From assembly GCA_017651265.1 (NCBI GenBank), contig JAGCDO010000003.1, positions 1-62,230 of the forward strand: 62,230 bases of DNA. The letters run 5' to 3'. The notes below the pieces were generated by a model. That model worked only from the letters and a program-made list of their open reading frames with translations. It made no database searches and had not been told where the DNA came from. Both the position numbers and the translations under genes were made by a program. Below, in pieces: positions 8,556 to 17,156 of this stretch (the stretch's first letter is position 1; the number at the start of each line of letters is the position of its first letter). This DNA comes from Prevotella sp. (GTDB taxonomy: Bacteria; Bacteroidota; Bacteroidia; Bacteroidales; Bacteroidaceae).

Positions 8556-9368
8556 TCATTTTGCGAGTATATGCTTCATGTCTTTATCGTCCAGCTCCAC
8601 CTTGATCTCGCCCACGGTGTGCGGAGCAATCTCAGAGTCGCAGTAGACAAAGGTGATCTCTCCGTCGTCCAGGATGAAGTTCTCCGTAACATACGGGTCT
8701 ATGCCCACAAAGAGTCCTTTTTCCTGGAGTCCTTTCAAATCAGTGACCTCATACTGCTTGCACAGCTTCTCCACAATCAAATCCTTCAGTCCTTGCTCAT
8801 AGCCGGGTACGAAGACATCGCTCAGCTTCAGGATCTTACCCGTCTCCGCGTTGATGTTCTTCACGATGGTTGTGTTCACCCCATGTGCGCCTCCTGCGAA
8901 GCTATACACCTCGGCGATGTAGTTGATGACACCTTTCCTGCCGTTCTCTACCTTGGTGTTGCATGAGTACTGGATACTATACGATGTGCCATGCTCTTTA
9001 TCCATAGCATAGAGTCGTCCGAAGTCCTGCTTGTAGTCGGCTGCATACTTGATGAGGAACGAGTCTACGGCTTCCACAGCACTCATCTTCGAACCGCTGG
9101 CAGAGAGGTAGTCGGGCGTGAGAATGCCTGATCGCAGCAGCGTATCGTTCACCGTTGCCGCGTTCTTGCCAGTAGCATAATGGATCATCAGATGTACCTC
9201 AGCCTGCGGCGAGGAAGCATCGTTGGTGAGTTGGATGGTGGTGTCTTTGACGATACGGTCGAACGCCAGCTCGGCCTCCGCTTCGTTGCCGTCTGTTTTG
9301 CCACCACATGCTGTGATGATGCCCATCAACAGGATAGGCATCAGGGAAGAAAAGAGTAACTTTTTCAT
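8556..9368 (-). CDS. Lipoprotein of the DUF3298/RsiV-like family
   Basis: A 270-residue protein with a signal peptide and lipobox ending ITAC (Cys about residue 21). The mature part has the DUF4163/DUF3298 layout (YSFAGGAHGVNTT, then LSDVFVPGYEQGLKDLI, then a beta-rich end). This domain is found in RsiV anti-sigma factors and in many exported proteins of unknown role. There is no transmembrane anti-sigma part here, so I call it only an envelope lipoprotein. It heads the minus-strand cluster with rsmG, hydrolase, ruvC and the ABC gene. Confidence 0.8.
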   Translation of the reverse strand: MKKLLFSSLMPILLMGIITACGGKTDGNEAEAELAFDRIVKDTTIQLTNDASSPQAEVHLMIHYATGKNAATVNDTLLRSGILTPDYLSASGSKMSAVEAVDSFLIKYAADYKQDFGRLYAMDKEHGTSYSIQYSCNTKVENGRKGVINYIAEVYSFAGGAHGVNTTIVKNINAETGKILKLSDVFVPGYEQGLKDLIVEKLCKQYEVTDLKGLQEKGLFVGIDPYVTENFILDDGEITFVYCDSEIAPHTVGEIKVELDDKDMKHILAK

Positions 9369-9450
9369 GATGAATCCGCTAAAACCTATGCAAAATTACA
9401 AGAATCATACGAAAACAGCAAATATTTTCCATTATATTTTAGAAAATGCG

Positions 9451-9523
9451 CAACTTTGGCTTCGCCGAAGTTACTCACGTTCGGAAAAACCCAAATAAAT
9501 TTGGTTTTTCGCTCACTTAATCG
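9451..9523. repeat. Dispersed promoter-bearing repeat, copy 1
   Basis: The element runs from CAACTTTG through an inverted repeat (CTTCGCCGAAG, 9460-9470) and an A-rich/T-rich pair (GGAAAAAC ... GTTTTTCGC) to TTAATCG. A near copy follows at 9524-9606 and a third is at 39678-39751. Each ends at a TAnnTTTG box. Confidence 0.85.
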
Positions 9524-9531
9524 TAACTTTG
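9500..9531 (+). promoter_or_regulatory. Promoter inside repeat copy 1 (upstream member of a tandem pair)
   Basis: TTTG at 9500-9503 and TAACTTTG at 9524-9531 are 20 bp apart. It lies in tandem with the promoter at 9583-9614, giving the HAD gene two candidate start sites. Confidence 0.65.
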
Positions 9532-9606
9532 ACTTCGCCGAAGTTACTATCACTCGGAAAACCGAACAAAAACAAGCTTTTGTTTGGTTTTTCGCTCGTT
9601 TAATCG
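9524..9606. repeat. Dispersed promoter-bearing repeat, copy 2
   Basis: A second unit, 83 bp, has the same order of motifs: TAACTTTG, CTTCGCCGAAG, CACTCGGAAAA, an A-rich then T-rich arm, TTTTCGCTCGTTTAATCG. It differs mainly in the loop between the A-rich and T-rich arms. Confidence 0.85.
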
Positions 9607-9614
9607 TAACTTTG
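9583..9614 (+). promoter_or_regulatory. Promoter of the HAD phosphatase gene, inside the repeat
   Basis: TTTG (9583-9586), 20 bp, TAACTTTG (9607-9614), then the ATG at 9660, giving a leader of about 40 nt. The spacing is identical to the copy at 39728-39759 upstream of the second HAD gene. Confidence 0.8.
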
Positions 9615-9659
9615 CACCCGATTTCAAATAACGCTCATAATTAGCAATCAAAACAGCGC

Positions 9660-10301
9660 ATGCAATCCATATACGATATCCGTTTCAAAGCTGCCTTGTT
9701 CGACCTTGACGGGGTGGTCTTCGATACAGAACCGCAGTACTCTGTTTTCTGGGGGGAACAGTGCCGACGCTATCATCCTGAGGAGCCCGGACTGGAACAC
9801 CGCATCAAAGGACAGACGCTTACGCAGATCTTTGACGCTCATTTCTCGGGTGATCTACTGGAGGAACAGGGGAAGATTACCGAACGACTGAATGAGTTTG
9901 AGTCGAAGATGAACTTCATATATGTTGCTGGCTTCCTCAACTATATCCAACGTCTGCGCCAAGAAGGTGTGAAAACGGCTGTCGTTACAAGCAGTAACAA
10001 GGTGAAGATGGAGGCGGTATATGCTTCGCACCCGGAGTTTACTTCGCTCTTTGATGCGATTCTCACCTCAGAGGATTTTGCCGAGAGTAAACCGTCGCCC
10101 GACTGCTATCTGCGGGCTGCAGCACGGTTTGGCGCTGACCCTGCTGATTGTGTCGTCTTTGAGGATAGCTTCAACGGACTGAAATCGGGTAGGGCAGCAG
10201 GCATGTGCGTGGTAGGACTGTCAACCACGAATCCCGCAGAGAGCATTGCGCCTTTGTGCGATCTGGTTATTTCCGATTATCTGGAATCACAAACACTTTA
10301 A
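9660..10301 (+). CDS. HAD-superfamily phosphatase, beta-phosphoglucomutase-like
   Basis: A 213-residue cytoplasmic hydrolase. Motif I is FDLDGVVFDTE (nucleophile and acid/base Asp), motif II VVTSSN, a Lys in SKPSPDCY, and motif III VFEDSFNGLKSG. The helical cap follows motif I, as in subfamily IA. The substrate is probably a small sugar phosphate or similar metabolite and cannot be fixed from sequence. It is driven by a repeat-borne promoter and followed 35 nt later by an MFS transporter on the same strand. Confidence 0.9.
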   Translation: MQSIYDIRFKAALFDLDGVVFDTEPQYSVFWGEQCRRYHPEEPGLEHRIKGQTLTQIFDAHFSGDLLEEQGKITERLNEFESKMNFIYVAGFLNYIQRLRQEGVKTAVVTSSNKVKMEAVYASHPEFTSLFDAILTSEDFAESKPSPDCYLRAAARFGADPADCVVFEDSFNGLKSGRAAGMCVVGLSTTNPAESIAPLCDLVISDYLESQTL

Positions 10302-10336
10302 GAACTTCATATACTAAAACAATATCCTGACAAAAC

Positions 10337-11503
10337 ATGTACACACAGAATACTCCAGTTCATGTGAAGCTATGGCATCATGACTTCTGGCGACTGGCCA
10401 TTGCGAATATGCTGCTCACCATGTCGGTATATATGCAGATACCTGTGCTGCCCTTGTGGCTGGCACAACATGGGGATGCTATGTCAACGGGTTTGTCCAT
10501 GGGGGCCTACGGACTCGGTTTGTTCGTCATGGGGGGCTGCTGCAACTATCTCGTTCAGCGCTATCGGAGAAACCACGTCTGTCAGCTGGCCATCCTTATG
10601 ATGCTCGCCTGTATTGCAGTAATCTACCTGACTGTCTGCGGACAGTTACCGATGTTGGCAGAGGGGATGGTGGCGCTGGTGGCGCGCTTCTGCCTGGGGG
10701 CTTCCTTCGGCTTGGCACAGATGGTGTTGGTGAGTACGTTGATCATCGACGTATGCGAGTCGTTCCAACGAACGGAGGCGAACCACAGTGCTGCTTGGTT
10801 CGGAAGGTTCTCTTTGTCGTTAGGACCGGTGGCAGCGTTGTTGATTTACCGTTATTTCAATCTTGAATATGTTCTTTTATCATCGGGCGCATGTTGCTTA
10901 TTATCAATGGTGTTAATACAGCTGGTGAGCTTCCCGTTCAAGGCGCCTGAGGATAAGGTGTATAGGTTCTCGCTCGACCGCTTCTTCCTTCCGTCAGGAT
11001 GGTTGTTGTTCGTGAACTTGCTGCTGATAACAACCATCATCGGACTGATTCTTTCTACTCCTTTGTCAAGCATGTTCTACGGGATGATGATGTGCGGATT
11101 CTTCTTCGCATTGCTGGCCGAACGGTTCGTCTTTGTGAATGCCGACCTGAAGAGCGAGTCGGTTACGGGACTGATTCTGATTATCGCCGCCTTACTGATG
11201 ATGCGACAGTCATCAGCACTGGTGAACAACTATATCCCGCCAGTGCTCATCGGCTTTGCCATCGGTATTATAGGCTCCCGTTTCCTGCTGTTCTTCATCA
11301 AGCTGAGCAGACATTGTCAGCGCGGTACTTCGCAGAGTACGTTCTTCCTGGCATGGGAAACGGGTATCAGCTTAGGACTCTTCCTGGGCTTCTCCTATCT
11401 TTCTGAGCATATCTATCTGGTGGGGCTCATCATGGCTGTCGTGGCCTTGGTGGTGTATAATTTCGTGACTCACCCCTGGTATATGCAGCACAAGAACAGA
11501 TAG
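10337..11503 (+). CDS. MFS transporter
   Basis: A 388-residue integral membrane protein with about 12 hydrophobic segments and short loops, the layout of the major facilitator superfamily. The opening (HDFWRLAIANMLLTMSVYMQIPVLP) and a Gly-rich segment (GLSMGAYGLGLFVMGG) around helices 1-2 are typical. The substrate is unknown. It may share the promoter of the HAD gene upstream. Confidence 0.85.
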   Translation: MYTQNTPVHVKLWHHDFWRLAIANMLLTMSVYMQIPVLPLWLAQHGDAMSTGLSMGAYGLGLFVMGGCCNYLVQRYRRNHVCQLAILMMLACIAVIYLTVCGQLPMLAEGMVALVARFCLGASFGLAQMVLVSTLIIDVCESFQRTEANHSAAWFGRFSLSLGPVAALLIYRYFNLEYVLLSSGACCLLSMVLIQLVSFPFKAPEDKVYRFSLDRFFLPSGWLLFVNLLLITTIIGLILSTPLSSMFYGMMMCGFFFALLAERFVFVNADLKSESVTGLILIIAALLMMRQSSALVNNYIPPVLIGFAIGIIGSRFLLFFIKLSRHCQRGTSQSTFFLAWETGISLGLFLGFSYLSEHIYLVGLIMAVVALVVYNFVTHPWYMQHKNR

Positions 11504-11526
11504 GCAACGACAAAAAGGCAGAATAC

Positions 11527-11557
11527 TTTGTTTTTTCAAATAAATAATGTATTTTTG
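11527..11557 (+). promoter_or_regulatory. Promoter of the DUF6057-like gene
   Basis: TTTG at 11527-11530, 19 bp, TATTTTTG at 11550-11557. The ATG at 11566 would lie almost at the start of the transcript. The in-frame ATG at 11578 would leave a short leader, so either is possible. Confidence 0.75.
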
Positions 11558-11565
11558 CAGTCGTA

Positions 11566-13443
11566 ATGAAAACAATCATGAAAAGAATACTACCTGCCGC
11601 CGTGGTGATTATCGCCTTGGTGGTTCTTGCGGTTGTCCTGCTTACCTATGAGCGTGACCTCTTATGGAAGGTTCAGGAGATGAACCTTTTTCTCTATACA
11701 GGACTGTTCTTCAAGGAGATGATGGTTACGTCAGCGGGGTTTCTCTCGTATGTAGGAACCTATCTCACGCAGCACTTCTACTATCCTTGGTTAGGGGTGT
11801 TACTGCTGTGTGGAAGCTGGGGACTGCTGGCATGGATGACCAAACGGGTGTTCTGTATTCCGAATCGTTGGACGGTGTTGTTGCTGATTCCTATTGCCTT
11901 ACTGCTGATGACTGCTATCAGTATGGGCTATTGGCTTTATGTTATCAAACTGAAGGGGTATTTCTGGACGGCTACCATCGCCACCATTGTGGTGGTTGCG
12001 CTGATGTGGGGCTTTAAGAAATTGCCGCAACGACGTATTCTTGCTCCGTTGTTCTTGTTCCTGACGGTGGTGATTGGCTATCCGCTCTTCGGAACTTATA
12101 TCCTTTGGGGCGTATTACTGATGACTGTTTGGTCGTGGCGACTGGAGAAGCAGCGTTCCACAGCCATTATAAACACCGTGGTTGGGGTGATAAGCGTGAT
12201 AGCCATTCCGTTGTTGTATTACCGGTTGGTGTATTACCAGACTAACATCATCAATATCTATTGGACGGGTTTGCCCATCTTCAAGATGAATGCTGAAGGG
12301 GAGAAATGGTATTACCTGCCGTATATCCTGCTGCTGCTTTTCTATCTGGTCTTGGTGATTACCTATCGTGAGACCTGGGATAAGAAGGAACCTGTGGTGA
12401 ACCCTCATCAGAAGAAGGGGGTTAAGCCGCAGAAGGGTTCGACCAAACTGATGCAGTATCTGCCCCAGACTGCTGTGTTGATTGCTGTGGTATGTGGCGT
12501 ATGGCATTTCTGGTTTAAGGACGAGAACTTCCACCATGAGCTGACCATGCAGCGCTGCGTGGAGAATCTTGATTGGCAGGGGGTGATGAATGAGGCTGAA
12601 AACGTGAAGGATATGCCTACTCGTTCCATCGTCATTATGCGCAACATTGCGCTTTCGCGCTTAGGACGGGCTACGGAGATCTATAACTATCCCAATGGCG
12701 ACAAAGCCTGCAATTCGCCGTTCCCGATTTACCAGTCGAACATGATTGGCAGGATGCTGTACTACAACTACGGGGCACTCAATGCGTGTCATCATTACTG
12801 TCTTGAAGAGGCGGTGGAGTTCGGGTGGAAGGCTGCTTACCTGAAGTATATGGCGCTTTGTGCCATGCTCTCGGGTGAAGAGGCTGCGGCCAGTAAGTAT
12901 TTCGGCTTGTTGCGCCAGACACGTTATTTCGGTGACTGGGCAGATGAGTACGAGGCCATGAACGGTCGTAAGGACCTGCAGACAAAATCGGCAAGCACGG
13001 GTCCTATTTGTCATATGCTCCACTACGACAACAGTGTGGGTACAGATAACGGCGGTCATGCTGAATCATTCCTGATGAAGCTTTTGGCTGATCTTGACGC
13101 CAACGATCCTGTTTTCCAGGAGCAGGCTTTATTGGCTGCGCTATGGACGAAGAATCCCAGAATGTTCTGGCCGCGTTTCAAACAGTACGTCAATCTACAC
13201 CCCAACGACCCGATGCCACGGATCTTCCAGGAGGCCGCCTATCTTTTCTGTAAGGAGGAAAACCGTCCTACGGAGGGAATACCGTTTGATAAGGAGGTCA
13301 TCACCACTTATCAAGACATGGCAGACAAGGTGCAGCAGTATGATGGCATGGATCTGGAACAGGTACGTGCGATACTATACCCTTCGTTCGGTCATACATA
13401 CTACTACGACTATTACCTGATGAAACAATTGAACTACAACTAA
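11566..13443 (+). CDS. DUF6057-like membrane protein
   Basis: A 625-residue protein. Residues 1-330 hold about 9 transmembrane helices. The rest is a helical, extracytoplasmic-looking domain with TPR-like pairs (EAVEFGWKAAYLKYMALCA, EEAAASKYFGLLRQT) and a Tyr-rich end (HTYYYDYYLMKQ). I recognise it as the Bacteroidetes family known as DUF6057, with no known function. It is followed 11 nt later by the propeller lipoprotein, so the two probably act together at the inner membrane/periplasm. A shorter relative is encoded at 3892-4971. The start may be the second Met (11578). Confidence 0.8.
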   Translation: MKTIMKRILPAAVVIIALVVLAVVLLTYERDLLWKVQEMNLFLYTGLFFKEMMVTSAGFLSYVGTYLTQHFYYPWLGVLLLCGSWGLLAWMTKRVFCIPNRWTVLLLIPIALLLMTAISMGYWLYVIKLKGYFWTATIATIVVVALMWGFKKLPQRRILAPLFLFLTVVIGYPLFGTYILWGVLLMTVWSWRLEKQRSTAIINTVVGVISVIAIPLLYYRLVYYQTNIINIYWTGLPIFKMNAEGEKWYYLPYILLLLFYLVLVITYRETWDKKEPVVNPHQKKGVKPQKGSTKLMQYLPQTAVLIAVVCGVWHFWFKDENFHHELTMQRCVENLDWQGVMNEAENVKDMPTRSIVIMRNIALSRLGRATEIYNYPNGDKACNSPFPIYQSNMIGRMLYYNYGALNACHHYCLEEAVEFGWKAAYLKYMALCAMLSGEEAAASKYFGLLRQTRYFGDWADEYEAMNGRKDLQTKSASTGPICHMLHYDNSVGTDNGGHAESFLMKLLADLDANDPVFQEQALLAALWTKNPRMFWPRFKQYVNLHPNDPMPRIFQEAAYLFCKEENRPTEGIPFDKEVITTYQDMADKVQQYDGMDLEQVRAILYPSFGHTYYYDYYLMKQLNYN

Positions 13444-13454
13444 TACCTCATACC

Positions 13455-14975
13455 ATGAAGCTTCATTCATCTACCTCTCGTCATGCAACAGGTTGTTTGA
13501 TCACCGTCATCGCATTGCTGCTTACAGCCTGCGGTCACCGTGTGCCTACGCAATTTGCGCAGTCGACTGACTACCCCAAGATCTATCCTGATTATATCAA
13601 TGTGACGGTTCCTGTGAACATCGCTCCACTGAGTTTTCAGATGGATACGAAGAGCGAGGAGATGGTGGTGCGCTTTTCGGTGGGTGATGAGGAGATGGTA
13701 TGTGGCGGTGAACAGGCCTGTCCTTCTATCAAGAAATGGAGACAGCTTACCGACAAGGCCAAGGGTTCTGCCATTCAGGTGGAGGTATATGCGCGGCATG
13801 ATGATCAGTGGACGCGCTTCAAACCGTTCCAGATCTTCGTATCGCCTGATTCCATAGATCCTTATATCAGCTATCGTTGTATTCATCCTTCGTTCGTGAC
13901 CTACGAGGAGCTTACCATCCGTCAGCGGTGTCTGGAGGATTATGAGGAGAGCGTGATCTACGACAATATGCTGTGCGGTGAGGAACTGAAAGGACAGTGC
14001 ATCAACTGTCATCATTACCAGAACTATAATCCCAACAGGATGCAGTTCCATGCGCGTCAGTATCATGGCGGTACGGTGATTGCCTACGACGGAAAGCTGA
14101 AGAAGGTGAACATGCGGAATGACTCGATTCTCTCGGCTGGTGTGTATCCTGCTTGGCACCCGTCGCTGAACCTTATTGTCTATTCCACGAACAAGACCTT
14201 CCAGGGTTTCCTCACCACCGACAAGAACAAGATTGAGGTGTACGATACGGCCAGTGATCTTATTCTGTATGATGTGGAGCGTGACGAGGTGACGAATATC
14301 GAGAACGACAAGGATGAGATGGAGGTGTTTCCTTGCTGGACGCCCGACGGTAAGACGCTTTATTACTGCAGTGCGCACTTTGTCTTGTCTGATTCGATCA
14401 AAGACAAGAACTACGAGTTACTTTCGCGGATGAACGAGGTGAAATACAGTATCTATAAGAAAGAGTTTGATGCGCAGACCAAACGGTTTGGTCCCAGACA
14501 GCTGGTGTTTGATGCTGCTGCGATGAATATGAGTGCTACCTTACCTCGGGTGTCTGCCGATGGTCGCTACCTGATGTTTACGATGGGTGTGCGCGGTGTG
14601 TTCCACATCTGGCACCATGATGCTGATCTGTGGCTGATCGACCTGCAGACCGGCGAGGCACGGGCCATGAACGAGTTGAACTCGCCCGACACGGAGAGTT
14701 ACCATTCATGGTCGAGCAACGGTAAATGGGTGGTGTTCAGCAGTCGCCGTGATGACGGGAACTTCACGCGTCCGTTCATCGCGCATATTGATGCGAACGG
14801 AAAGGGAACAAAGCCATTTGAGCTGCCGAGTAAGAATCCTAACTACCACCGTGAGTTTCTGAAGAGCTATAACGTCCCGGAATTCATGAACGGTCCTGTC
14901 ACCATCACCCCGCAATCGTTTGCAGATGTGCTGAAGAAGGATGATGGTGTGGCGGTGAAATACGTGAATAAGTAA
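13455..14975 (+). CDS. Lipoprotein with TolB-like beta-propeller and a CxxCH motif
   Basis: A 506-residue protein. The lipobox is LLTAC (Cys about 26). An N-terminal beta domain (about 40-170) is followed by GQCINCHH near residue 180, a possible haem c-binding CxxCH. The C-terminal half is built from PD40/WD40-like blades (AGVYPAWHPSLNLIVYSTN, MEVFPCWTPDGKTLYYCSA, YHSWSSNGKWVVFSSRR). These suggest a periplasmic scaffold, possibly redox-active. Whether haem is attached cannot be judged; no cytochrome maturation genes are nearby. It is in an operon with the DUF6057-like gene and converges on uvrB with a 4-nt gap. Confidence 0.8.
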   Translation: MKLHSSTSRHATGCLITVIALLLTACGHRVPTQFAQSTDYPKIYPDYINVTVPVNIAPLSFQMDTKSEEMVVRFSVGDEEMVCGGEQACPSIKKWRQLTDKAKGSAIQVEVYARHDDQWTRFKPFQIFVSPDSIDPYISYRCIHPSFVTYEELTIRQRCLEDYEESVIYDNMLCGEELKGQCINCHHYQNYNPNRMQFHARQYHGGTVIAYDGKLKKVNMRNDSILSAGVYPAWHPSLNLIVYSTNKTFQGFLTTDKNKIEVYDTASDLILYDVERDEVTNIENDKDEMEVFPCWTPDGKTLYYCSAHFVLSDSIKDKNYELLSRMNEVKYSIYKKEFDAQTKRFGPRQLVFDAAAMNMSATLPRVSADGRYLMFTMGVRGVFHIWHHDADLWLIDLQTGEARAMNELNSPDTESYHSWSSNGKWVVFSSRRDDGNFTRPFIAHIDANGKGTKPFELPSKNPNYHREFLKSYNVPEFMNGPVTITPQSFADVLKKDDGVAVKYVNK

Positions 14976-14979
14976 CTCT

Positions 14980-17022
14980 TTAATTCCCTTTCTCCAGCAG
15001 TTTCTGCAGACGTAAGACTTCATCGCGGTATTGTGCGGCTTGGATGAAGTCGAGGTTTTTGGCGGCCTGCTTCATCAGCTTAGTGGTATTGTCGATGCTC
15101 TTCTGCAACTGCTCGCGCGACATCTTCTTGATAATCGGATCAGCAGCCATGTCCATGGAGTCGGGTTCAATGTACGGACGATAGGTGGTGGCGCTCTTGT
15201 CAAGACCTTTACTGATATCCGTGCTCTGAACCAGTCCACCCTGACCGATGGCTTTGATGATCTGTTTGGGCGTGATACCGTGTTCCTCGTTGTATTTCAG
15301 CTGCTTAGCGCGACGGCGATTGGTCTCGTCGATGGTAAGCTGCATGCTCTGCGTGATGGTGTCGGCATACATGATTACCTTTCCGTTGACGTTTCGGGCA
15401 GCACGTCCGGCAGTCTGCGTCAACGACCGGTGTGAGCGAAGGAAACCTTCCTTGTCAGCATCAAGAATCGCCACCAGCGAGACCTCCGGCAGGTCGAGTC
15501 CTTCGCGGAGCAGGTTGACGCCTACCAGTACGTCAAAAGCACCGGAACGCAGATCACTCATGATCTTCACACGGTCGAGCGTAGCCACATCACTATGGAT
15601 ATAGTTCGCTTTGATATCGTGGTTCAGCAAGTATTCCGTTAGCTCTTCAGCCATGCGTTTTGTTAGCGTGGTTACCAGTACACGCTCCCCACGATGACAG
15701 CGGGTGAGAATCTCGTCCATCAGATCATCAATCTGATTCTCGCTCGGACGCACCTCAATCTCCGGGTCAAGCAGACCCGTAGGGCGAATCAGCTGTTCCA
15801 CTACCACGCCTTCAGCCTCGTTAAGCTCGAAGTCTGCAGGGGTAGCAGACACATAGATTACCTGGTTTACCAATTCCTGAAACTCCTCGAACTTCAGGGG
15901 TCGGTTGTCGAACGCCGCAGGAAGACGGAACCCATACTCCACGAGGTTGGTCTTACGGGCACGGTCGCCTCCATACATCGCATTGATCTGCGGAACACTT
16001 ACATGACTCTCGTCGATGACCAGCAGATAATCCTCGGGGAAGAAGTCGAACAGACAGTAGGGTCGTTGCCCTTCCTCCCTGCCGTCAAAGTAGCGGGAGT
16101 AGTTCTCTATTCCACTGCAATGCCCCAACTCCTTGATCATCTCCATGTCATATTCAACTCTTTCTTTAATACGCTGTGCCTTAATGGAATCGCCCATCTC
16201 GTTGAAGAAATTAATTTGCTTAACGAGATCATCCTGAATAGCCCGGATAGCATGCTCGGTCTGCTCCTTGGAAGTGACGAACAAATTGGCGGGATATACC
16301 TGGTATTCATCAAACGAAGCGAGTCGGTGGTAGGTAAGGGAGTCGAGTTCCTCAATCGCATCAATCTCATCATCCCACCATGTGACACGCAGGACATGAT
16401 CGCTGTAGGCCATGAACACATCCACCGTATCACCTTTCACACGGAAGTTTCCGCGTTTCAGTTCAATGTCATTACGCACATACAGGGCATCAACCAACTG
16501 ACGGAGGAAGCGGTTACGGTCAAGCGTCTGACCTTTCTTAATAGTAATCACACTGTTGGCCATGGCCACCGGACCGCCCATACCATATATGCACGATACA
16601 GACGATACAACCACCACATCTTTCCTGCCAGAGAGTAGGGAAGAAACGGCGGAGAGGCGCAGTCGGTCGATCTCCTCGTTGATATTAAGATCCTTCTCAA
16701 TATAAGTATCGGTCTGCGGCAGATAGGCCTCTGGCTGGTAGTAGTCATAGTAGGATACATAGTACTCCACGGCATTATTCGGGAAGAATCCCCTCATTTC
16801 CTCGTAGAGCTGGGCAGCCAGTGTCTTGTTGTGACTCAAGATGAGCGTGGGCTTGTTCACCTGGGCAATGACATTCGCAATGGTGAAGGTCTTGCCCGAG
16901 CCCGTCACACCCAGCAGAACCTGCGACTTATCGCCGCGGGCAATGCCGTCGCAAAGTTCCCGTATAGCCTCCGGCTGATCGCCCGTGGGCTGGTATTCTG
17001 ATGTGAGTTGAAACGCCTTCAT
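14980..17022 (-). CDS. uvrB: UvrABC excision nuclease subunit B
   Basis: UvrB verifies DNA damage and loads UvrC in nucleotide excision repair. The 680-residue length is normal. Walker A is GVTGSGKT (38-45), the beta-hairpin region reads YYVSYYDYYQPEAYLP, the DEAD-type box is VIDESH, the helicase motifs include YVSATP and TQTAGRAARN, and the C-terminal UVR motif is near DFIQAAQYRDE. It is a single-gene unit convergent with the propeller lipoprotein and divergent from bamD. Confidence 0.97.
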   Translation of the reverse strand: MKAFQLTSEYQPTGDQPEAIRELCDGIARGDKSQVLLGVTGSGKTFTIANVIAQVNKPTLILSHNKTLAAQLYEEMRGFFPNNAVEYYVSYYDYYQPEAYLPQTDTYIEKDLNINEEIDRLRLSAVSSLLSGRKDVVVVSSVSCIYGMGGPVAMANSVITIKKGQTLDRNRFLRQLVDALYVRNDIELKRGNFRVKGDTVDVFMAYSDHVLRVTWWDDEIDAIEELDSLTYHRLASFDEYQVYPANLFVTSKEQTEHAIRAIQDDLVKQINFFNEMGDSIKAQRIKERVEYDMEMIKELGHCSGIENYSRYFDGREEGQRPYCLFDFFPEDYLLVIDESHVSVPQINAMYGGDRARKTNLVEYGFRLPAAFDNRPLKFEEFQELVNQVIYVSATPADFELNEAEGVVVEQLIRPTGLLDPEIEVRPSENQIDDLMDEILTRCHRGERVLVTTLTKRMAEELTEYLLNHDIKANYIHSDVATLDRVKIMSDLRSGAFDVLVGVNLLREGLDLPEVSLVAILDADKEGFLRSHRSLTQTAGRAARNVNGKVIMYADTITQSMQLTIDETNRRRAKQLKYNEEHGITPKQIIKAIGQGGLVQSTDISKGLDKSATTYRPYIEPDSMDMAADPIIKKMSREQLQKSIDNTTKLMKQAAKNLDFIQAAQYRDEVLRLQKLLEKGN

Positions 17023-17108
17023 GATCGGTCTGTTCTGGTATTATCCGACAAAATTACTAAAAAAGACCTAATCTATAGCCATTTTTTGCTAAAAATCTGC
17101 GGAGATGC

Positions 17109-17139
17109 TTTGTATTTCGTGGAAATATGTGTAATTTTG
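17109..17139 (+). promoter_or_regulatory. Promoter of bamD
   Basis: TTTG at 17109-17112, 19 bp, TAATTTTG at 17132-17139. It overlaps any upstream in-frame ATG (17127), so the start at 17157 must be the real one. Confidence 0.75.
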
Positions 17140-17156
17140 CACTCCAAATGCGAAAT

